NCBI GenBank assembly: GCA_963978895.1 | Contig: OZ022242.1 | Span: forward strand, 11,565,441 to 11,629,440 | Direction: 5' to 3' | From: Erpobdella octoculata | Lineage: Eukaryota > Annelida > Clitellata > Hirudinida > Erpobdellidae | Length of the DNA stretch: 64,000 bases | Shown here: one piece after another, positions 25,519 through 53,852 of the stretch | Position numbering within the stretch: the stretch's first letter is position 1 | How the letters are laid out: the number at the start of each line of letters is the position of its first letter | The notes under the pieces: generated by a model | Seen by the model: only the letters and a program-made list of their open reading frames with translations | The model's database searches: none | What the model was told of the DNA's origin: nothing | Translations under genes and position numbers: made by a program

Positions 25519-25749
25519 ATGCACATACACATACATACATACGCACAAACATATATATATAGTTCCCGCTCGCTCACCCGCTCCGCTCCGCTCATTTTGT
25601 GACGGATTTCAAAAATTTTTTCACTAAATTTGATTCCCCTTGACTCTCAAGGTTGTGTGAAAATTTCATTACGATCGGATGAATGGTGTAGCAATGAATA
25701 AAGGACATTAATATATATACATACAAACATTCATTTTTATATATATAGA

Positions 25750-26200
25750 TGACTGGAAATTAGCTAAACAAATCCTTTTTATATGATAAAATTTTGCGTT
25801 TTGCAAAATAACCTGACGTTCTGGAATTTTTTGAGTATTTTTTTTTAGTTTTCAGAACACCTGCATACATAGAAATAGAAATCAGTTGAAAACATCCAGA
25901 CAGCATTTATTTTTGTTGCAGACCTGTGATTCATTTGAAAATTAGACGAGCACTGTGGGTGAATCCCCTCGAATTGGTCGTATATGAATCCGATTGGTTG
26001 ATTCTCAAAGATCATTTAAATAAAAATTGTCAATGCCTTACGCCCAAAACAGTTGTGCATGTGTTATTTTCTTCACAACTAGCCAAACAGCCATCCAGCT
26101 CTCGCTCTCACACTAACTAAATTATTTTAGACCATGTAACAGCTCGAAATGCGCCTAATGAATTGAGCTTTTTTAATTGAATCTGGACTCCCCCTGTATC
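25750..26200. other. Intergenic DNA upstream of promoter-like segment
   Basis: No supported exon. Contains GAATTGGTCG and CGATTGGTTGATT (25970-26005), inverted CCAAT-box-like words, which may belong to the promoter-like segment next to it. Confidence 0.35.
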
Positions 26201-26227
26201 CGCCCCTTCGTATTGATGTGACCCACT

Positions 26228-26285
26228 CCCTAATTGTGCGACGTCATATAAAAGTACCTGCCTGTCTAGACCAAGTTGTCCTATG
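26228..26285 (+). promoter_or_regulatory. Promoter-like CRE and TATA segment
   Basis: GCGACGTCATATAAAAGT joins a near-CRE (CGACGTCA) and a TATA box (CATATAAAAG). About 35 bases further an ATG opens a 20-residue frame (MASKFRTPLADWVESKK...) with a possible GT donor in TGG|GTTGAG. No downstream exon was recognised, so this is either a promoter whose gene I cannot see or chance. Confidence 0.3.
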
Positions 26286-26604
26286 GCTTCAAAATTTAGA
26301 ACTCCATTGGCGGATTGGGTTGAGTCGAAAAAATTATTTATGTAGTTTTACTGGAAATTAAATTAATTTTAATTGTCCTATAATTTTAATTGTATTCTTT
26401 TGAATACAACATATAAAAATATTGAATATATTTTTCTTCTTATTTACAACTTTAATGAATAACTTATTGGGTACAGGTCGATGTTGTTCCATACTAGATC
26501 AGTCAAATTGAATTTTCGATCACTAATTTTTCCGACCTCGGGAGAACTAATAGTTAGCCAATTATTTCATCAGTAAACGATAAGCTAAAAAAGTCGAACA
26601 ACAA

Positions 26605-26677
26605 CGAGCTTGCCAGGATTCGAACCTGGAATCTTCTGATCCGTAGTCAGACGCGTTATCCATTGCGCCACAAGCCC
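26605..26677 (-). tRNA. tRNA-Arg (ACG)
   Basis: 73 nt. Acceptor GGGCTTG pairs with CAAGCTC (one G-U), discriminator G. D arm GGCG...CGTC, anticodon stem CTGA-type with loop CTACGGA giving anticodon ACG (read as ICG), T arm CCAGG-TTCGAAT-CCTGG with box B GGTTCGAATCC. No intron, no encoded CCA. The sequence closely follows animal tRNA-Arg-ACG; no sign of decay. A TTTT run about 20 bases past the 3' end is not obvious, so the terminator is uncertain. Confidence 0.95.
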
Positions 26678-26904
26678 CAGACGTTTAACTACATACGTTT
26701 TTAATTCAAATCACATCTACATACATTTTGTATGTATGAATGTGTTGAAAACTTTCAGAAAATATCGTCGGGAAAATTTCCTCCAGTGAAAATTTTCAAA
26801 AAATTATTTAAATAAAATTTATTTTAATTTAATCATTTTCAAATATGAAAAAATGCCAGCAATAATGCACTTGAAAAAAGTGTTGGATTCAAGCGAGGGG
26901 TTTA

Positions 26905-27200
26905 CACTCTCCAGATGGGTGTAGCCTACCAAGCAAAAATTCCAAAAAATTCCTTAGGAATTAGGAATTTTTTGGAATTTTTGCGGTTTTTGGAATTTTT
27001 ACGTTTTTTAGGATTTTTTTATTTTTGCTTAATTTGGAATATTTCGTCATTTTTTCGAAGTTTCTGGATTTTTTTGGAATTTTGCGTTTTTTTGGAATTT
27101 TTAATATTTTTTGTGTTTTTTTAAATTTTTTGCGTTTTTTTTTTAAATTTTTTGAATTTTTTTGAATTTTTGGGTGTACAAAGCAAAAATTCCAAAAATT
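26905..27200 (+). repeat. TTTTTGGAATTTTT low-complexity block
   Basis: Imperfect repeats of TTTTTGGAATTTTT between two copies of AAGCAAAAATTCCAAAAA (26930 and 27180), each followed by TTCCTTA. The outer copies make it look like an expanded local duplication. Not coding. Confidence 0.7.
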
Positions 27201-27214
27201 CCTTAATGAATAAG

Positions 27215-27480
27215 TTACATACACACACTCATCCGATCGTAATGAAATTTTCACACAACCTTGAGAAAAAAATCGGTCACAAAATGAGCGGATCGGGAGC
27301 GGGAGAGCGAGTGGAAACTAGAGAATGAGCGGGAACGGGAAAGCAAGAAGGACCGGAAAAGCGACCGAGAGCGAAAGAGCGAGCGGGAAAAGGAAAGCGA
27401 CCGGTAACGGGAGAGCAAGCGGGAACTGGAAACCAACCGGGAGTGTGAGAGCAAGCGGGGAAGGAAATGGGAGCGAGAGA
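27215..27480 (+). mobile_element. Helitron-like fragment
   Basis: Carries CATCCGATCGTAATGAAATT and TCACAAAATGAGCGGA as in the 5' module of copies A and B, then VNTR-like GGGAGAGCGAGTGG units to about 27480. The 3' hairpin and CTAG are absent. Confidence 0.6.
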
Positions 27481-27509
27481 GTTAGTTTATTATGAAAATT
27501 ATGTCGAAA

Positions 27510-27925
27510 TCAATTGAATCATCCAATATAAAGCTAAGCTGAAAATGTCAGCTACCTAGCTAGTCAAAAAGCTGGTTTAAATTTTACTTGCAAGATTTGG
27601 GTACAGATGAGAAACCCACAAACAAACAAACAGAGAATAGAAGTTGAATAAAAGTATGTAACAAGTAAATGAAAAAACGAGTTTTATAACACAAATTTTA
27701 ATTTCAAATACACTCGATTTAGAAATACGAAAGATGTTCAAACTTTTTTTTTAATTGAATCATGTATTGTCATCCAATATAAAGCTATGCTAAAACTTTC
27801 AGCTTTCTAGCTAGTCGAAAAGCTGGTTAAATTTTATTTGAAAGATTTGCGTCCAGAGAAAGCCGCACACACACACACACAAACAGAGATTGTAACCTAA
27901 ATAAAAGTTTGTAAAAAAATGGTGA
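27510..27925 (-). repeat. DR-A copies 2 and 3, in tandem
   Basis: Two reverse-oriented copies meet near 27661. The second contains a (CA)n tract (27867-27882) at the position where copy 1 has none. Confidence 0.75.
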
Positions 27926-28314
27926 AACACGTATTTCATTATTTTTGGAGTAGAAACTAAATACTAATTTTTACTTCTGTAGCATTCTCAGTTTTTGAGT
28001 AGCAGCTACTTTAAAAACCAAATAACCCAATTTTCCACCCAACATTTGAGGTCCGGAAAACCAAATTTTAAAAAAATGGTGAAACACGTATCTTTTTATT
28101 TTTCAAGAAGAATCCATATACCAAATTTCAAAATCTCCTGATTTTTGGTTTTCGAGATATACATTGTTTTAGAAAAAAGTTTGTTTTCCAGTTTCTTCCC
28201 CTCAGGAGCAAAATTTTTAAAAATCCTTTCTTAGTGGATGCTTACGCAATAAAAGTAATATAAGTTCCAGATTTCACGTTCCTAGGATGAGGCGTTTGAG
28301 CTCGGCGTTGATTA
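27926..28314. other. Non-coding DNA
   Basis: No supported exon. Repeated GGTGAAACACGTAT phrases at 27922 and 28079 suggest a small internal duplication. Confidence 0.4.
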
Positions 28315-28332
28315 TCAGTCAGTCAGTCAGTG

Positions 28333-28391
<59 letters not shown>

Positions 28392-28450
28392 CAGCCAGTC
28401 AGCCAGCCAGTCAGCCAGCCAGTCAGCCAGCCAGTCAGTCAGTCAGTCAG
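28315..28450 (+). repeat. (CAGC)n/(CAGT)n tetranucleotide repeat
   Basis: CAGT units, about 14 CAGC units, mixed units, and CAGT units again; preceded by GGCGTTGATTATCAGTCAG. Confidence 0.95.
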
Positions 28451-28990
28451 GACATGTTCTTTTATATATATACTAGCGGAGGTACCCGGCGTTGCCCGGG
28501 GTTTTTAAAGGTTTTTCTAATGTTTGTCTCTCTCGCTCCCGTTTCCTTCTCCACTTTCCCGTTTTCGTCGCGTTCCCGGTCGCTTTTCCGCTCTCGGTCG
28601 TTTTCCAGCTCCCGGTCGCTTTCCCGCTCAGAAGTTTTGTAATCGATTTTCTCTCTTGCTCGCGTTTCCTTCCAAGCTTGCTCTCCCGATTCCAGTCGCT
28701 TTCCGCGTTCCCGGTCGCTTTCCGCGTTCCCGGTCGCTTTCCCGTTCCCGGTCGCTTTCCCGTTCCCGGCCGCTTTCCCGTTCCCGGTCGCTTTCCCGTT
28801 CTTGGTCGCTTTCCCGTTCCCGCTCACGCTTGCTCTCCCGTTCCCGGTCATGCTTGCTCTCCCATTCCCGGTCACGGTTGCTCTCCCGTTCCCGTTCCCG
28901 TTCACGCTCATTTTCTCTTTTCCATTCTTTCATAACTTCTGTTAGCCTATAAAACGTAAAATAGATTTGCTAAGACTATATATATATATA

Positions 28991-30582
<1,592 letters not shown>

Positions 30583-30983
30583 TGTATGTATGTATGTATG
30601 TATTTATGTATGTTGGTAGAAGGCAAAGACAATTTTGTAGAACGTTACGTTGTTACATAAACGTTAATTGCACACTGTAAAATTGTGTTTTCAGGTTTCA
30701 GTGTGTTATATCTACTTTACAAACTTGAAAAAGTTTTTAATAAATGTTTTAAAATAAATTCAATTTTATTGCTATTTTTGTTTGAGAATCGGCTGTCCTG
30801 TGGTTCGCCGGTGAAAAGCCCTGAACTCCTTCATAAATTAATTATCTGGTTATCAACTTCACTTGAACTCATATATAATTTCAATTAAAATCAATTATAA
30901 AGCATTCTATAACTATAAAGCAGCGAAATTAAAATCTCAACATGGATAGCTTGTTGAACAATACGGCACCGTGTACTACTTTA

Positions 30984-31158
30984 TAATTTGCGGGAGATTG
31001 CAGTCTTCCTTTGGCTTTACTGGACCCGCACTCAACTGGCTGCGATCTTATCTCAACGGTCGAGAATGCCAGATAAAAATTTGCGACTCTTCTTCCTCTT
31101 TGAGAATTCTGTCTGTTTGAGGTGTTTTTCATGGATCGGTTCTTGGCCCAACTCTCTT
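30984..31158 (+). pseudogene. LINE reverse transcriptase fragment, left part
   Basis: Frames give GRLQSSFGFTGPALNWLRSYLNG, a stop, then GVFHGSVLGPTLFS, matching RT motifs before the YADD box (GVPQGSVLGPLLF). It breaks off at 31155 and its continuation appears at 32336 (LYTADLPGI). Confidence 0.7.
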
Positions 31159-31934
31159 TTCAATGAGAAACAGACTATCTACAGCTTTGAAGGGGGGATG
31201 GTCCCAAAAAAACATGGAAAGAGCAGTAGAAGATGTTTTGAAAGCTTGCTTGCCAGTTAAATCTGCAGCCTGTTTATGGAATATAAAACTAAAGAAGAAG
31301 TTCAAATTCCCAACAGCTCTATGGTCGTTGTCGAACCCAGTGGATCAGAGTTATCGGCAAGCTTCAGATGATCCGCCCTTTTCCGAAAGCTGCAGCTCGC
31401 AAACGAGGTGGGGGTCGGAAGAAACTGTTTTCTACCATATTGACAGATACTCCTGTAAAGAATGTTTTGCAGAAAGAAAGGACAGAAAGAGATTTGAGGA
31501 GATGCAAGTTAAAAACATCAAAACTTGCAGCATGAAGGGATATTTCTAAAAGCTTCCCAGACATCGAGCCTGACGGGAAATCAACATTTAAAAATATGCT
31601 CACCAGTAAAGATCCTCATTTTGCCCTTGACCGCGCCAAGATAGAAATAGGGGATTGGTGTCTTTTTGAATATGTTTTTGACTCAAAAACCTATTATGTA
31701 GGCAAAATTGTTGAAGTAAAAGAGGATAAAGTTTCGGCTGATTTTTTGAAATTTGTATACAAAGATAAAGACACCGAAGAGGCCAAATTTTTATCTAAAG
31801 ATAAAGGGATTTGTGAGGTCGATTTGGATCAGATTGTTGTAAAACTAGGAGATCCAATCCTTCAAAAATATAAGCGCAGAAATGGACATATAAAATTTGC
31901 TTTTGACTTTTCAGCATATAGTCTTAGTTTATAG
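31159..31934 (+). pseudogene. Pogo/Tigger-type transposase remnant lacking the DDE core
   Basis: 31163-31549 starts with RLSTALKGGWSQKNMERAVE, a psq-type helix-turn-helix as in CENP-B/pogo proteins. A different frame from about 31400 carries on with lysine-rich residues, and 31596-31934 codes for a C-terminal part (GDWCLFEYVFDSKTYYVGKI...) typical of such transposases after the DDE domain. The catalytic region between is missing and the frames do not join, so it is dead. Confidence 0.6.
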
Positions 31935-32335
31935 GCTACAACTTTTCAATGAAATGACAAAAAATTTTTTTTTGATTTTTTAATTAACATTAATAAAGAT
32001 TTTTCTGTGAAATAAATCATTTTGGCTTACCATTTGTTGAGAATTGTGTCTTCTATAATAAAAATTGCATGAGTGGCCATTTAGTACTAGAGGGTGTCCA
32101 TTCAATACTACCAGGTTGTACTGAATGGCCAGCCAGAAATTTTGGAAGAGGTTGCGTTATTTATCGTTTTTTTATAAAATTGTTATAATTTGAAAAGTTT
32201 TAATGAGCGGTTTTTAGTAGTGGAATGTTTTTGCTTTCATTATGTGAACATTTTTTATTTCTATCACTTATTGTTTTTTTGTATGACTGATTTGAATAAA
32301 AGTGTAAAATTGTGTGGCCATTCGGTACTACTCTC
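31935..32335. other. 3' part of the pogo-type insert
   Basis: AT-rich, with AATAAA words and two variants of GTGGCCATTCGGTACTAC (near 32074 and 32311) that may be subterminal repeats of the element; the insert ends at CTCTCCCCTA by 32340. Confidence 0.4.
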
Positions 32336-32840
32336 CCCTACACTGCAGATCTTCCAGGCATCATCGTTAACCACGGCCTGCGGTCACACTCCTACGCCGA
32401 CGACATGCACGTCTACGGCCATTGTGATATCAAGAGCGTCACTGCGCTTTCTGCGTCGGTCTCGTCGTGCCTTGACGATTCCTACCAATGGATGAAATCG
32501 AGTCGCCTCCAGCTCAATTCCAACAAATCAGAAGTAATATGGTTCACAAATCGCCGTCGGAGTCACCAGTCTCCTTCCGTGCCTGTCCTCCTGGGAGACA
32601 ATTAGATTTTGCCATCGTCTTCGGTTCGAGACCTCGGCGTTTTTTGGACTCCGACCTAACTATGCACACCCGCGTTAGTCGTACTACACACATGTGCTTC
32701 ATGATGATACGACAGATCAGAGCAGTCGCACCACACTTTCCTGCGTTCGCAACCAGAACACTTGTTATCTTATTGGTTCTTTCCAAGCTCAACATTGCCC
32801 TTAGGTCCATTGATGGACTTACGCCACCCCCAAAAAAATC
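32336..32840 (+). pseudogene. LINE reverse transcriptase fragment, right part
   Basis: LYTADLPGIIVNHGLRSHSY leads to ADDMHVYG (YADD box), then QLNSNKSEVIWF and, after a frameshift, VRDLGVFLDSDLTMHTRVSR. This is the part of the RT directly following the fragment at 30984-31158. Confidence 0.75.
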
Positions 32841-32879
32841 GTCCAACATTCATTCATTCAACCAAACATGAAATAAAAC

Positions 32880-33184
32880 AAAGTCAGCAATCCATATAAT
32901 GTTTACAATTTTTTCAAACTATCAAATTCAAACTTGTTATTCTAATAAAGCAAAAAAGATCATATAGGAAAATAGAGGCAACAGTCAGAGCCAAATTATA
33001 ATATTGTTAGCGCAATCTGCATATGCACTGCATATTGATGAGATCAATTGGTTTGTTCAGTCCAGGATTACATGTCGTTTTCAGTCTTTCAACTCTTTAA
33101 AGTGATGACTGAACGAAAATAAAGCATCCTTCACGCTCTGACCTGAATCGTCTGCAAAAATAAATATCCCAATCATACTTAATA
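32880..33184. other. Non-coding DNA
   Basis: No gene or element recognised. Confidence 0.5.
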
Positions 33185-33885
33185 TAGTAGCACTATTTCT
33201 AAAATTATACGTAATGAAATAGCACCATTTTTAAAATCATATGTAATATAGCATACTTTTTTAAATCATACATAATATAATATCACCATTTTTCAAATCA
33301 TCTACATATATAAAATGACTGTTTGTCTGTCTCTTAATTAAATCCAAACCGCTGGACTAATTTTAACAAAATTTGTCATGGAGGTAGACCTCAAAGGGTA
33401 GAAGGCAATAGGGTTTTTTGAGATTTTTAAAAAAATTTTATGACCAAAAAACTTTCGAGGCCAAAAGTGTCTAAGTAAGAACATCAAAGGTTAAATCATA
33501 ATAAAATTCAAATTTAGTTTACGTAACGTTTGAAGGTTTCTAGCAACTTTTAGCAAGTCTAATTTATGTTTTATGGGCTGAAAGAAGTTAGGAGAGAGTT
33601 CAAGAAAAAAAATTAGCGCGAGAGCAAGCGGGAACGAAAAAGCAAGCGAGAGAGCGAACGGGAAAGGGATTGGAAGTGGGAGAACAAAAAGGAGCAGGAG
33701 TGCGAGAAAGCAAGAAGGGAAGGAAATGGGAGCAAGAAAGAAAAACGATAAAAACCTCTAAAAACGCTGCTAGTACATAATATAATATAATATAATAGCA
33801 CCATTTTTTTCAACTCATACATAATATAATAGCACCCTTTTTCAAATCATACATAATATAGCAGCAACATTTTTCAAATTATAGT
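33185..33885 (+). repeat. Tandem repeat of about 39 bp, split by a Helitron-like insertion
   Basis: Units of the form TAGCACCATTTTTCAAATCA followed by TACATAATATAA lie at 33185-33300 and continue at 33774-33885. The break falls inside one unit, between CAAATCA and TACATAAT. Confidence 0.85.
33301..33773 (+). mobile_element. Helitron-like element with exact A|T insertion site
   Basis: Starts TCTACATATATAAAATGACT and ends AAACGCTGCTAG. The A at 33300 and T at 33774 rejoin into the surrounding tandem unit with no duplicated or lost base. The 3' part has VNTR-like GAGAGCAAGCGGGAACG text, then CCTCTAAAAACGCTGCTAG; the GC-rich hairpin present in sister copies has been lost here. 473 bp, non-coding. 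Confidence 0.85.
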
Positions 33886-33948
33886 TTCATTTAAAATCCT
33901 AATATATTTTCAATTGATTAGAGAACCTCTCTAAACAACATGTGAATT

Positions 33949-50128
<16,180 letters not shown>

Positions 50129-50941
50129 ATTTTCCTCTCTTTATTATTAGTACCAATTCTAAATAATCGGAGGCACTGTTTTTGTTATTATTATTTTATA
50201 TCTTACATCGCTAACTGCAAAGATAAAAAAGTATAGGTTGTGTAACAACAACAATTTGCAAAATTGCTATAATACAATACAATTATTATAATATTTAAAT
50301 CTCAGTACTTATAGGCAATGGCGGATTCAAATTTTACTGCGTAGAGGAGAGCTTCACGCACGGTTCGACTCCCACTCACTGCCTAGTAGCAGGCCCGTAG
50401 CTAGCGGGGGGCTGGGGGGGCTGTAGCCCCCCCACTAAAAATGTTAGCCCCCCCACTAAAATTTTAAATAAAATTAAATAAAAATAAATAAATAAATAAA
50501 TAAAGGTAAATTTAAATATAAAATTAATAATAATAATTTGCATGCCTGTAGAATGAATAATTGGTAAAACCCATACCAAAAAAGAGCAAAAGTACAGATT
50601 AGCACGCTACGTGATTCTGTAATGAGCAATATAGTGTTCACCAGAGTGGAATCAGCTTTGTGCTGTTTATTTTAGCATGTTGGTTGGTATATTAGGAGAG
50701 TTGATGAAGAGCTTTATTGATAGTTATTTAAGTTATTCTAAAGGTTTGACTTGTGCAATGTTTGCCCTTTTACCAACATCAGACAAGTTTTTAGATGTCA
50801 ACGACCTTAAACCTTAAACCGTTGACGCAACTGCTAAAACAAGACAGGCATGACGATGTTGAAAAATATATTGCAGACGAGGCTCTCATTACAAGTAGGT
50901 TTCTAAAAAACAAATTTCAACCAGGCTACAGTCTCTAGAAA

Positions 50942-51190
50942 ATGATGGATTTTATGCTGGACTATAAAGATGCATTTCCTACTCTAAATTGGCACTATTT
51001 AGCTGCAATGACTCTCGGCATCTCGATTGCCACTTGTGAAAATTCCTTTTATTGTCTAACACGAGTACTACAACCACAGAGAAGATCAATGTCCCATGAG
51101 AGAAAAAGCAAACAAGTACTTCTGGCATTTGAAAAATCGCTCTGTAAAGCAATTGATATGGATACCTATCAAATACCAAGAATGCAATAA
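50942..51190 (+). pseudogene. hAT transposase C-terminal remnant
   Basis: Residues such as GISIATCENSFYCLTRV and LLAFEKSLCKAI match the hAT dimerisation domain (usually I..A.CERSFS.L). The start of the protein is absent, so no function is expected. Confidence 0.65.
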
Positions 51191-51795
51191 AATAAAATCG
51201 GATTCAAATAATTGTCTTGACAATGATCAAACCATATTATAATGAAATGGACTTTTTACTTTAGTTTCTCATTTCAAGCTACTACACATCCATTCATGTT
51301 TTACACATGAAAATTGTCATGAGTTTCATAATCAGTGCTTGGACGTAGTCTTACAATATTACAATAACTTTAATCTTACAGTTTTAGAACAGAGAAAGAA
51401 GCTAATTCAGCTTAGCTGACAAACTTTGGTTTTTGATTTTTGAATGACTCTCAATAATTCAAACTATTTTCATAATTTAGTATTTTTTAGTGATAGTCTG
51501 ACACTGCAATACTATTAACCCCAATATTCTGAACTGATTAATTCAAAGAAACAATTTAAAGCTTACTGTCAAACCACACAATCTTTTCAACAATATAAGT
51601 TTAATGATAGACTTGATATATAATCTAATCTTCTATTTAGATTGTTTAGAAACTAATGACAAGTTTTATGGGTAAAACATGAATGGATGTTTAGTAACTT
51701 AAAATGAGAAAGTAAACTAAATAGTACATTTTATTATAATGTGGTTTGATCTTTGTCAAAACAAATATTTAAATCCGATTTTATTTTATTGATTT
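51186..51795. repeat. Palindromic segment with 150-bp arms
   Basis: 51186-51335 is inverted at about 51645-51795, sharing ATAAAATAAAATCGGATT, GATCAAACCA and ACATCCATTCATGTTTTAC. The arms differ at about 15% of positions. It is either a MITE nested in the hAT element or an inverted duplication of its 3' region. Confidence 0.75.
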
Positions 51796-52509
51796 CTTGG
51801 CATTTGATACAGATGTACAAGTTTTTATCAAAAATAAAATAAGTAAGTTATTGTATTGTGGACTATAACGGTTGTCTTAATCAATAATTAAACTTGGACA
51901 ATTTGATTCAGTGCTGTCATCCCAGTGGCGTGCCATGCACGCATCAAAAATCAAGATTGTGGATAACATCAAGCATACTGTTATTTGACAAAATTGCCTG
52001 TGGAAATTGTTAATTTTTGTTATTACGAGCAACATATTGCAACTCTTAGAAAATCTCAAATTAAATAATAGGATATCCAAAATTGGATGCCATTTTTTGT
52101 CAAAAGCTACAAAATGCTTTGGCGAATCTCCTTATCGCGAGGGGCTTCGCACCTGCTGCGCTCGCGCTCAGGCTTCTTCAGTGCCTTCGTTCGTCAGTAG
52201 CCCCCCTACTAATTTTCATAGCCCCCCCACTCACTAAATCCTGCCTACGGGCCTGCCTAGTAGCCCATGTCAACGGAAAACTTAGCGGGTAAAATCGTTC
52301 TCTCCGTGGGGCATGTAAAAGAACAGCGTCTTTGAACTCTGAAAAAGGCGCTTTATAAATTATCAAGCATTTACTATTTACAAAACATTTACATCATAAT
52401 TTTTTAAGAGCGCCAGAGGACCTGTTAGTTATCAGAGTCACTGATCTCTATAATATAACTGGATTGCGCTTAGCCCATTATTTCAATAGAAATGTTGTCG
52501 CCAGTTTGC

Positions 52510-53852
52510 CAGTGGCGTACCGAGGGGGGGGGGCAGGGGGGACAGTTGTCCCCGGGCGCAGGGCTGGAGGGGGCGCAATATCAGTGACCAAATTTTTTAA
52601 ATAATTAAAAAAAAATTTAAATTTGTTGAGGATCTTTTCAGAAATTCACAAACTTAAAGAAGCAGTTACCATCACAGTCAAGCGTGAATCAGAAACACGA
52701 TGGAGTGCTAGAGCAGAATGTGTTAAATCAATCCATGATGGACTTGATAATATAGTTAGTCTACTGGAAAAAATGTCTGAAGATACAACTGAAACACAAG
52801 AAACTAGAGGCGATGCTGTAATTCTGTTACAAATATTCTGAGTTTCAACTTCTTAGTTTTCCTTCCTTTCTGGCATGACATACTCAAAAAAATCGACCGT
52901 GTTCAGAAAAGACTTCAAGATCCAACAATGAATTTTCACGAAGCGTCTTTGGATATTGAATCTCTGCACATGGATATTACAAGAATCCGTGAAGACATAT
53001 GCCATGATTCAGTGCTAAAAGCAAAGGAAAGATGTGAGCTATGGGGTGTTGCTGTAGAAAGTAGAATCAGGCGACGGAGAAGGATGCCTGGAGAACTTGC
53101 CCGAGATGCAGGACTTTCGGCAGAAGAAGAAATTGTTCGGATCATGAAGAGCATTTTAGATCGACTTCAACAGGAGATGACAGCAAGGTTTACTCGTCTC
53201 AAAGATCTGAACTTCAAATTCGGATTCTTACTTGATGTAGACAAACTTTTGAATGACAAAAATCTTGACAGTCTCCGTCATCATTGTATTGAATTTGGAA
53301 ATTTTTATGACTCGGAAGTATGTGACTGCAGAATGCTCCTTGAGACCCGCCAGGATACTGCACCAAAGACTCCTACAGAACTCTTGTCGTTCATTGTTAG
53401 TTACGGAGAAGATGTTTTTCCAAATTTGCGTGTTGCTCTACAAATCCTTCTTACCATAGCTGTCTCGATTGCCAGCTGTGAGCGATCCTTCAGTAAATTA
53501 AAAATAATTCTTTCCTACCTTCGAGCATCCATGGGACAAGATAGACTTAGCGATCTGGCCCTAATGAGTGTGGAGAGGGAAGTTCTTGAACAGATTGATT
53601 TTGATGATATAATTAACCAGTTTGCTGCAGTAAAAGCAAGAAAAATAAATTTTGTTTAAAACTCAGCTCAATATGCATATAGAAATTTAAATAACCTGAA
53701 ATGCATGTATATAGGCGCCAGAGACTGTAGTCTACATGCAAATACTGAGTACGACAGTTATTATATTTTATATAGTTCGACAGATTTTATGTAGGGGGGG
53801 CGCAGATTTTGTGTTTTGTCCCCGGGCGCAGAAGACCCTAGGTACGCCACTG
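52510..53852 (+). mobile_element. hAT element nested in the MITE
   Basis: Ends CAGTGGCGTACC in inverted orientation; target duplication CAGTTTGC at 52502-52509 and 53853-53860. CCCCGGGCGCAG occurs near both ends as subterminal repeat. 1343 bp with a partial transposase. Confidence 0.95.
52623..53659 (+). pseudogene. hAT transposase (ZMYM/TTF-type), C-terminal half
   Basis: 52623-52841 gives ESETRWSARAECVKSIHDGL, the middle of the hAT catalytic domain; the frame then shifts and 52928-53659 runs open for 243 residues to the end, with VSIASCERSFSKLKIILSYLRAS and GQDRLSDLALMSVE of the dimerisation domain. The zinc finger and first catalytic residues are missing; the frameshift breaks the rest. 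Confidence 0.8.

Larger units (their letters stand above)
22774..25749 (-). mobile_element. Helitron-like element, copy A (with nested insertions)
   Basis: On the minus strand it starts TCTATATATATAAAAATG at 25749 after an A and ends with a CCCGGGCAACGCCGGG hairpin and CTAG at 22777-22774 before a T. TC start, hairpin close to a CTRR end and an A|T target are Helitron marks. Inside are 18-bp VNTR units, a (TA)n tract (23267-23333), a plus-oriented partial copy (23340-23704) and a hAT element (23746-25518). No Rep/helicase is present, so it is non-autonomous. The two ends could belong to two nested copies; the family assignment is firmer than the exact unit. Confidence 0.65.
50390..52255 (+). 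mobile_element. hAT element with perfect 8-bp target duplication
   Basis: Ends CAGGCCCGTAGCTAGC and, inverted, CAGGCCCGTAGGCAGG. CCTAGTAG lies at 50382-50389 and 52256-52263. 1866 bp. A remnant of the hAT dimerisation domain is coded at 50942-51190. A 600-bp palindromic segment (51186-51795) lies inside. Non-autonomous. Confidence 0.92.
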
